Assembly (NCBI RefSeq): GCF_026341515.1
Contig: NZ_JAPEOK010000001.1
Span: 6,200,001 to 6,264,000 of the forward strand
DNA from: Streptomyces sp. NBC_00878
Lineage (GTDB): Bacteria; Actinomycetota; Actinomycetes; Streptomycetales; Streptomycetaceae
Direction of reading: 5' to 3'
Length of the DNA: 64,000 nucleotides
A program made the position numbers and the translations under genes. This document shows, piece after piece, positions 58,986 through 64,000 of this stretch; positions within the stretch are counted from its first letter, which is position 1, and the number at the start of each line of letters is the position of its first letter. The notes beneath the pieces were generated by a model, which saw only the letters and a program-made list of their open reading frames with translations, was not told the DNA's origin and ran no database searches.

Positions 58986-59147
58986 GCCACGTCGTCAGAG
59001 CCTGAGCGACGTCATCAGCGCCTGAGCGACCCGATCAGCGTCTGAGCCACCGATCAGCGCCCGAACAGCACATGATCAGCGCCCGAACAGCACATGATCA
59101 GCGCCCGAACAGCACATGATCAGCGCCTGATCAGCACCTGATCGGCA
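58981..59147. repeat. Higher-order tandem repeats upstream of threonine aldolase
   Basis: Three 20-bp units (CCTGAGCGACGTCATCAGCG type) from 58981, one 19-bp unit, three near-identical 22-bp units (59060-59125, CCCGAACAGCAC then ATGATCAGCG), and two 11-bp units (CCTGATCAGCA). Each unit ends in ATCAGCG/GTCAGAG, so the longer forms seem to have arisen from the shorter. The array begins inside the XRE-cupin stop codon. Confidence 0.9.
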
Positions 59148-59205
59148 CCTGACCTCGATCAGGAGCTGAGCCTCCTGAGCCCCCTGAGACCGAGGAAGCC
59201 CCCTC

Positions 59206-60294
59206 ATGAGCGCCACCATCCCCGTCCCGCCGGTCACGCCCGTCATCCCCGTCACCCCCTCCAGCCGTGCCTTCATGAGCGACAACATGGCCGGGGCGTC
59301 CCCGCAGATAGCCCAGGCCGTCGCCGACGCGGCCACCGGTCAGGTCCCGCCGTACGGCAACGACCCCTTCACCGACAGCGCCCGCCGCAGGCTCGGCGAG
59401 ATCTTCGAGCGGGACGTCGACATCTTCCCGGTCTCCACGGGGTCCGCCGCCAACGGCCTGAGCCTGGCCGCCCTCACCCCGCCCTGGGGCAGCGTGCTCT
59501 CGCACCCCGACAGCCACATCAACACCGACGAGTGCGGCGCTCCGGAGTTCTTCACCAACGGCGCCAAGCTGGTCGGCGTCCCGGGCCCCGACAGCAAGAT
59601 CGACCCCGAGGCGCTGCGCGTGGCGGTGCGGCGCCGGGCCGGTGACGTACACAGCGTGCAGCCGTCCGTGGTGAGCATCAGCCAGGCCACCGAGAGCGGC
59701 AGCGTCTACAGCGTGGAGGAGATCCGCCGCCTGTCCGCCATCGCCAAGGACGCGGGCCTGCGCGTCCACATGGACGGCGCGCGCTTCGCCAACGCCCTGG
59801 ACCATCTCGGCGCCACCCCGGCCGAGATGACCTGGCAGGCCGGCATCGACGTCCTGTCCTTCGGCGCCACCAAGAACGGCGCGATGACCGCCGACGCCAT
59901 CGTCTCCTTCGACCCGGCACTCGCCACCGAGCTCGCCTTCCGCGCCAAGCGCGCCGGCCAGCTCGCCTCCAAGATGCGCTTCCACGCGGCCCAGATCGAC
60001 GCGTACCTCACCGACGGCCTGTGGCTGCGCAACGCCCGCCGGGCCAACGAGATGGCCACCCGCCTCGGCGACGGCCTGAAGTCCATCCCCGGCGCGGGTC
60101 TGCTGGCCGCTCCCCAGGCCAACATCCTCTTCTGCCGCCTGCCCCAGCAGGTCACCGAAGGACTCCTCGCCGAGGGCTACACCTTCTACCACGACCGCTG
60201 GGAACCGGGGATCGTCCGCTTCGTCACCGCCTTCTCGCACAGCGCGGACGACATCGACCAACTCCTGGAGGCGGTCCGCCACCACACCCGCTGA
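59206..60294 (+). CDS. Low-specificity threonine aldolase-type PLP enzyme
   Basis: A 362-residue fold-type I PLP enzyme of the beta-eliminating lyase group. 'VSTGSAANGLSLAAL' (phosphate loop), 'LSHPDSHINTDECGAPEFF' (ring-stacking His), 'HMDGARFANAL' (Asp/Arg) and Lys223 in 'LSFGATKNGAM'. It cleaves threonine or allo-threonine to glycine and acetaldehyde, or related beta-hydroxy amino acids. A non-conserved Pro/Val-rich N-terminus (1-18) precedes the domain. It follows the XRE-cupin gene. Confidence 0.92.
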   Translation: MSATIPVPPVTPVIPVTPSSRAFMSDNMAGASPQIAQAVADAATGQVPPYGNDPFTDSARRRLGEIFERDVDIFPVSTGSAANGLSLAALTPPWGSVLSHPDSHINTDECGAPEFFTNGAKLVGVPGPDSKIDPEALRVAVRRRAGDVHSVQPSVVSISQATESGSVYSVEEIRRLSAIAKDAGLRVHMDGARFANALDHLGATPAEMTWQAGIDVLSFGATKNGAMTADAIVSFDPALATELAFRAKRAGQLASKMRFHAAQIDAYLTDGLWLRNARRANEMATRLGDGLKSIPGAGLLAAPQANILFCRLPQQVTEGLLAEGYTFYHDRWEPGIVRFVTAFSHSADDIDQLLEAVRHHTR

Positions 60295-60401
60295 CCGCGG
60301 GCCGGTGGCGTCCGACACGGAGGCCAGTCACGCTTCCCGTCCTACCTCCTGTCCTGCCTCCCGCCCTACTTCGTGCCCCGCTTCGTGCCCCGCTTCCAGT
60401 C

Positions 60402-60824
60402 CTACTTCCTGTCCTGCTTCGTATCGATCTCGGCGATCAGCGCCTCGATCCGGGTCCTGATCTCGTCGCGGATCGGACGGACGGCCTCGACGCCCTTGCC
60501 GGCCGGGTCCTCGAGGGCCCAGTCGAGATAGTGCTTGCCGGGAAAGACCGGGCAGGCGTCGCCGCAGCCCATGGTGATGACGTAGTCGGACGCCTGCACG
60601 GCCTCGGTGGTAAGGACCTTCGGCTTCTGGTCGGAGATGTCGACGCCGACCTCCCTCATGGCCTCGACCGCGGAGGGGTTGACCTGGTCGCCGGGGAGGG
60701 AACCGGCGGAGCGGACCTCGATCCGTCCGCCCGCGAGGTGGCTGAGGAATCCGGCGGCCATCTGCGACCGGCCGGCGTTGTGCACGCAGACGAACAGCAC
60801 GGAGGCGAGCGGGCTGGAGGACAT
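60402..60824 (-). CDS. arsC: Arsenate reductase, thioredoxin-coupled LMW-PTP type
   Basis: A 140-residue reductase turning arsenate into arsenite. P-loop 'FVCVHNAGRSQMAAGF' (nucleophile Cys), then 'GVDISDQKPK' and the redox Cys pair region 'VITMGCGDACPVFPG'. ATG 60824 has AAGGAAG upstream; 60842 is possible. The downstream 100 bases hold short pyrimidine-rich repeats (TACTTCCTGTCC type). It lies 48 bp after a second arsC-like gene in the same direction. Confidence 0.92.
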   Translation of the reverse strand: MSSSPLASVLFVCVHNAGRSQMAAGFLSHLAGGRIEVRSAGSLPGDQVNPSAVEAMREVGVDISDQKPKVLTTEAVQASDYVITMGCGDACPVFPGKHYLDWALEDPAGKGVEAVRPIRDEIRTRIEALIAEIDTKQDRK

Positions 60825-60872
60825 CGGTTCTTCCTTCGTCATCGGATCAAGAGCGTTGGGGGAGTGGCGGGT

Positions 60873-61508
60873 TCAGGCGCGCGGCAGTGAAGCGAGCAGT
60901 TCCTCGATACGGGCGTCGATCTCGTCGCGGATGCCGCGTACGACGGTTATCGGGGCGCCCTCGGGGTCGGTGACGGGCCAGTCGAGGTAGCGGCGGCCCG
61001 GGAGTACGGGGCAGGCGTCCCCACAGCCCATGGTGATGACGATGTCGGCGGCCCGCACGACCTCGTCCGTCAGCGGCTTGGGGAACGCGTCGGAGAGGTC
61101 GAGGCCGGCCTCGGTCAGCACCTGCGCGACGACCGGCTCGACCTCGGCGGCCGGGAACGTACCGGCGGACGAGACGACCACATGCCCGCCCGCGCGGTGC
61201 GCGAGGAGCGCGGCGGCCAGCTGGGAGCGGCCCGCGTTCTGGCTGCACACGAACAGAACGCGGGGCAGGCCGCTGCCCGGGGCGCCCTCGATGTGCGCGA
61301 GCGCGTCCAGTCGCTCGGCGGCCAGTCGTTCGGCCAGCACGACCAGATGGGTACGGACGCGGGCGTGCTCCGCGAGACGCTCGTACGAGTCGATGACCAG
61401 GCGCTGGATGGTCTCGGCGGCGAAGCACCCGCGGTAGCGGTGGGCGAGGCGGGCGATGCCGGCCGCGAGGCGTTCGTCGGGCAGGACGGGGAGCGGAGAT
61501 GCGGTCAT
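60873..61508 (-). CDS. arsC: Arsenate reductase with N-terminal three-helix domain
   Basis: A 211-residue ArsC. Residues about 1-80 form a helical domain ('LAHRYRGCFAAETIQRLVID') seen in some actinobacterial ArsC. The catalytic domain has P-loop 'FVCSQNAGRSQLAAAL', 'VITMGCGDACPVLPG' and 'GIRDEIDARIEELL'. Near-paralogue of the downstream gene. ATG 61508 with GGGGTTTCCC upstream is a weak site. Divergent from arsR. Confidence 0.92.
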   Translation of the reverse strand: MTASPLPVLPDERLAAGIARLAHRYRGCFAAETIQRLVIDSYERLAEHARVRTHLVVLAERLAAERLDALAHIEGAPGSGLPRVLFVCSQNAGRSQLAAALLAHRAGGHVVVSSAGTFPAAEVEPVVAQVLTEAGLDLSDAFPKPLTDEVVRAADIVITMGCGDACPVLPGRRYLDWPVTDPEGAPITVVRGIRDEIDARIEELLASLPRA

Positions 61509-61586
61509 GGGAAACCCCTTCGGGGGTGTGGGTCCCGACGAGTGCCGAGACAGGGATCCCAAAGATCAAACGATCGGACCGGACTG

Positions 61587-61641
61587 GTATCAGCCCAGAA
61601 TGATGTGAGGTTGATGTGAGAGTATCAGCCCATGATGATGT
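61587..61641. promoter_or_regulatory. Direct repeats in the arsC/arsR intergenic region
   Basis: GTATCAGCCCAGAATGATGT (61587) and GTATCAGCCCATGATGATGT (61622) differ at two of 20 positions with 35-bp period; TGATGTGAG also recurs at 61601 and 61612. The second copy contains the arsR start. Candidate ArsR operator. Confidence 0.55.
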
Positions 61642-61946
61642 CAGTCGACACTGATCTGATGCGGGTTCTCGCTGACCCGCTCCGGCTCCGGATCGTCACC
61701 CTGCTGGCCAAGGAGACGCTCTGCAGCACCCACCTGATCGAGGAGACGGGGGCCAGCCAGACCAACCTCTCCAACCATCTGAAGGTGCTGCGCGAGGCCG
61801 GGGTCGTGGAGACGGAGCCGTGCGGCCGGTTCACCTACTACCGCCTCAAGCCCGACGTCATCGCCTCCCTGGCGGGCCAGTTCACCGACCTGGCGGAGAC
61901 GGCACGGGCCACCGCCGAGAACGACGTCAAGCGGTCGTGTCCTTGA
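61632..61946 (+). CDS. arsR: ArsR/SmtB-family repressor
   Basis: A 104-residue winged-helix repressor: 'LADPLRLRIVTLLAKETLC', recognition helix 'GASQTNLSNHLKVLREAG' and wing 'VETEPCGRFTYYRLKPD'. Cys residues near 'ETLCSTHL', 'EPCGRF' and the C-terminal 'KRSCP' could bind arsenite or antimonite in an arrangement differing from the classical ELCVCD. Three consecutive ATGs make the exact start uncertain, and no ribosome site is evident. Confidence 0.9.
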   Translation: MMMSVDTDLMRVLADPLRLRIVTLLAKETLCSTHLIEETGASQTNLSNHLKVLREAGVVETEPCGRFTYYRLKPDVIASLAGQFTDLAETARATAENDVKRSCP

Positions 61947-61985
61947 TACCTGCCGTGAACAGGGTCAAGCGGCCCTGTCCTTGAT
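61926..61985. repeat. Direct repeat at the arsR 3' end
   Basis: GTCAAGCGG-N4-GTCCTTGAT occurs at 61926 and 61964 (38-bp period), the first copy spanning the arsR stop. A pyrimidine-rich CTCCACC/CCCCACC tract follows to about 62056. Confidence 0.7.
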
Positions 61986-62085
61986 CTCCACTCCACCTCA
62001 CTCCACCCCGCCCCACCTCACTCCACTCCACCCCACCCCGTCCCGTCCCGCCCTTCCGCTCCGGCGACCGCACCGAGGAGTCCTG

Positions 62086-62916
62086 TTGACCGCCACCGAG
62101 GCTGCCGATAACGCCGAGCACGACAGGGCGAAGGAATCCGCGCCCGCTCCCACGCCCGCTGCCGCCCCCTCGCCCTCGCCCTCGCCCGGAACCGAACCGC
62201 AGCCCGCCCCGGGTGCCACCCCGCCGCAGGCTCCGCCGCTGCCGGCCAAGGCGGCGGCCGAACTGGTGGGTACCGCTGCCCTGGTGGCGGTGGTGGTCGG
62301 CTCCGGCATCCAGGCCACCGACCTCACCAAGGACGTCGGCCTGCAACTGCTGGCCAACTCCACGGCCACCGTCTTCGGCCTGGGCGTCCTGATCGCGCTC
62401 CTCGGTCCGGTCTCCGGCGCGCACTTCAACCCCGCGGTCACGCTCGCAGAGTGGTGGACCGCCCGCCGCGGCGGTGCCGGGGTCACCCCGCGCGAGGTGG
62501 CTGTCTATCTGCCCGCCCAGATCGTCGGCGCCATCGCGGGCGCGATCCTGGCGGATGCGATGTTCGGCGAACCGCTGGTCAAGTGGTCCACACACGACCG
62601 TTCAGCCGGACACCTCCTCCTCGGCGAGATCGTCGCGACCGCCGGCCTGATCCTGCTGATCTTCGGCCTGGCCCGCACGGACCGCCTCCGCTTCGCCCCG
62701 GTCGCGATCGCCTCCTACATCGGCGCCGCGTACTGGTTCACCTCCTCCACCTCCTTCGCCAACCCGGCGGTGACGATCGGCCGCGCCTTCACCGACACGT
62801 TCGCGGGCATCGCACCGGGTTCGGTCCCGGGGTTCATCGGAGCCCAACTCGTCGGCGCGGTGGCCGGTCTGGCACTGGTGGCGCTTATCTTCATGCGCGG
62901 CCGACCGGCCGAATGA
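62086..62916 (+). CDS. MIP-family aquaporin of the ars locus
   Basis: A 276-residue channel. TTG 62086 is chosen for GAGGAG five bases upstream and because the frame upstream is a low-complexity pyrimidine tract. A Pro/Ala-rich tail (1-50) precedes six spans with both NPA boxes: 'SGAHFNPAVTLAEWW' and 'STSFANPAVTIGRAF'. In AqpS-type ars loci the channel lets arsenite leave after ArsC reduction. No ArsB or Acr3 pump is in view. General water or metalloid flux is possible too. Confidence 0.9.
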   Translation: MTATEAADNAEHDRAKESAPAPTPAAAPSPSPSPGTEPQPAPGATPPQAPPLPAKAAAELVGTAALVAVVVGSGIQATDLTKDVGLQLLANSTATVFGLGVLIALLGPVSGAHFNPAVTLAEWWTARRGGAGVTPREVAVYLPAQIVGAIAGAILADAMFGEPLVKWSTHDRSAGHLLLGEIVATAGLILLIFGLARTDRLRFAPVAIASYIGAAYWFTSSTSFANPAVTIGRAFTDTFAGIAPGSVPGFIGAQLVGAVAGLALVALIFMRGRPAE

Positions 62917-63016
62917 GCCGTAGGGCGCAGGTGTTGGCGATCTGCGCGCCGCGTCCGGGCTCCGTTTTGAGTACGGGGAAGTCGAACGGCGCTGCTTCGT
63001 GGGTAGGGTCCACGAC

Positions 63017-63574
63017 ATGTACCCGGTCAGACGTTCCGGCCCACGCCTCGATCTGCGGGAACTCGCCCTCGATGACGTGGATGCGCTGCTCGCCGTCTAC
63101 GGCAGCCCTGAAGCCACGGAGCACCTGTCGGTCGAACCCCGTTCCCGCGAACAGGTCGTGCAGATCGTGACCCGGTCAATGGCCTCCGCAACCGCACCCC
63201 CGCGCACTGAGCACGCGCTCGCCGTCATTGAGCGGGACACGGCAGAACTGATCGGGTCCGGCCGACTGGCCGCCGACCCGCATCAGCAACGCGGCGCCAC
63301 CGTGGGCTTCGCCCTGAGACCCGACGCGTGGGGTGTGGGCTACGGCATGGAGACGGTACGGCTGCTGCTCGGCCTAGGCTTCGACGACCTCGACCTTCAC
63401 CGCATCTGGGGAGCGAGATCGCCCCTCAACGAAGCGTCGGCCAAGACGATGGCAGCCGCCGGCATGGTCGAGGAAGGAGTGATCCGCGAGCACGTCCTGA
63501 AAGCCGGAAAGTGGCGGGACTCCGTCGTGCACGCGATCCTCGACCGCGAGTGGCGGTCCGCCGAACCGACGTAA
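63017..63574 (+). CDS. GNAT-family acetyltransferase (RimJ/RimL type)
   Basis: A 185-residue acetyltransferase_3 protein: 'RLDLRELALDDVDALLAVY', 'GATVGFALRPDAWGVGYGME' (CoA loop), 'LDLHRIWGARSPLNEASAKT', 'AAAGMVEEGVIREHVLKAGK'. Likely acetylates an amine of a protein N-terminus or small molecule. ATG 63017 lacks a strong ribosome site. It starts about 100 bp after the aquaporin. Confidence 0.9.
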   Translation: MYPVRRSGPRLDLRELALDDVDALLAVYGSPEATEHLSVEPRSREQVVQIVTRSMASATAPPRTEHALAVIERDTAELIGSGRLAADPHQQRGATVGFALRPDAWGVGYGMETVRLLLGLGFDDLDLHRIWGARSPLNEASAKTMAAAGMVEEGVIREHVLKAGKWRDSVVHAILDREWRSAEPT

Positions 63575-63612
63575 CACTTCCTTCCGAACCCCAGTTCACC
63601 AAGGAGGCCGCA

Positions 63613-64000
63613 TTGCCCGCCCCATACCGTGGCTTGATACTCGACTTCGGTGGAGTCCTGACCACTCGCATGAGGCTGAATGGTGAGGCGTTCGAAAGGT
63701 CCGAGGGCCTGCCCCCTGACACCTACTTCCGCGCTCTGGGAGAACATCCGGACGGCATCGCGGTGTACGCCGCCCTGGAGGTCGGGGAGGCGACGCAGGA
63801 GGACTGGAACCGCGTCATCGGCGGCATCCTGGGCATCGACCCGACAGACCTGATGCGGCGCGCGCTCGCCAACCTGCGCCCGGAGCCGCGGATCGTGGCC
63901 GCGGCACAGCGTGCCCGCGAGGCCGGCATCAAGCTCGCGATGCTCAGTAACTCGTTCGGGATCGAGCCGTACAACCCGTACGAGGCGCTGGGCATGTACG
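63613..64000 (+). CDS. HAD-family hydrolase, truncated by window end
   Basis: The first 129 residues of a HAD-IA phosphatase. TTG 63613 has AAGGAGG five bases upstream. Motif I reads 'GLILDFGGVLTT' (nucleophile Asp; the usual second Asp is Gly, as in many HAD-IA epoxide hydrolase-like proteins). Motif II is 'KLAMLSNSFG'. The rest lies beyond the window. Confidence 0.88.
   Translation, partial: MPAPYRGLILDFGGVLTTRMRLNGEAFERSEGLPPDTYFRALGEHPDGIAVYAALEVGEATQEDWNRVIGGILGIDPTDLMRRALANLRPEPRIVAAAQRAREAGIKLAMLSNSFGIEPYNPYEALGMY

Overview
The window reads as a stretch of a Streptomyces (or very close actinomycete) chromosome. It is uniformly very GC-rich with strong third-position G/C bias. It uses many GTG and some TTG starts behind GGAGG-like sites, and it carries Streptomyces-typical families (DUF574 methyltransferase, DUF4253, DUF2637, DUF3558 lipoproteins, archaeal-type class I LysS, an FxLD lanthipeptide locus). 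I saw no rRNA, tRNA or CRISPR array.

Layout. 0-16.8 kb is mostly core: an HTH membrane protein, a SAM methyltransferase, DUF4253, a phosphotransferase, argS, a secreted small protein divergent from a two-component system, lysS, a DUF2637 membrane protein, two DUF3558 lipoproteins and an rtcB that appears internally shortened. 16.8-18.6 kb holds a large serine integrase with no other element genes. 18.6-26.3 kb is metabolic: a ChbG/YdjC deacetylase, an SDR with a coupled 53-residue membrane protein, an NTF2-like protein, YnfA, an HxlR regulator divergent from a quinone-type oxidoreductase, an AraC regulator, and a coupled LLM flavin oxidoreductase/FMN reductase pair. 26.6-34 kb has a glycosyltransferase, a second two-component system, PPK2 behind a truncated PiT phosphate-transporter remnant, and a MacB/FtsX-type ABC exporter. 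34-38.2 kb has a secreted GH9 glycosidase and a SIS-domain aminosugar enzyme, divergently arranged around two copies of GGAAACTTTCC.

38.3-49.1 kb is a class I lanthipeptide locus of the FxLD type: an XRE regulator, an RsbW-like ATPase, a small Cys protein, a 59-residue precursor, LanB, LanC, a fused elimination-domain/isoaspartate-methyltransferase protein and a helical-repeat protein. Genes overlap or nearly abut from lanB to the methyltransferase. LanB would dehydrate Thr, LanC would close methyllanthionine rings, and the methyltransferase would act on an Asp of the core. No transporter or protease lies alongside.

49.1-60.3 kb groups regulators (ArsR, AsnC and XRE-cupin types) with two AbgT-family transporters, an M20 peptidase, a CocE-type hydrolase and a threonine aldolase, which suggests uptake and hydrolysis of amide or peptide-like substrates. 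60.4-62.9 kb is an arsenic locus: two ArsC divergent from ArsR and an aquaporin. The window ends with a GNAT and a truncated HAD hydrolase.

A recurring theme is simple-sequence DNA: tandem arrays with 7, 8, 10, 17 and 20-22 bp units between genes, and Gly/Ala/Ser/Thr-rich expansions inside otherwise conserved proteins.
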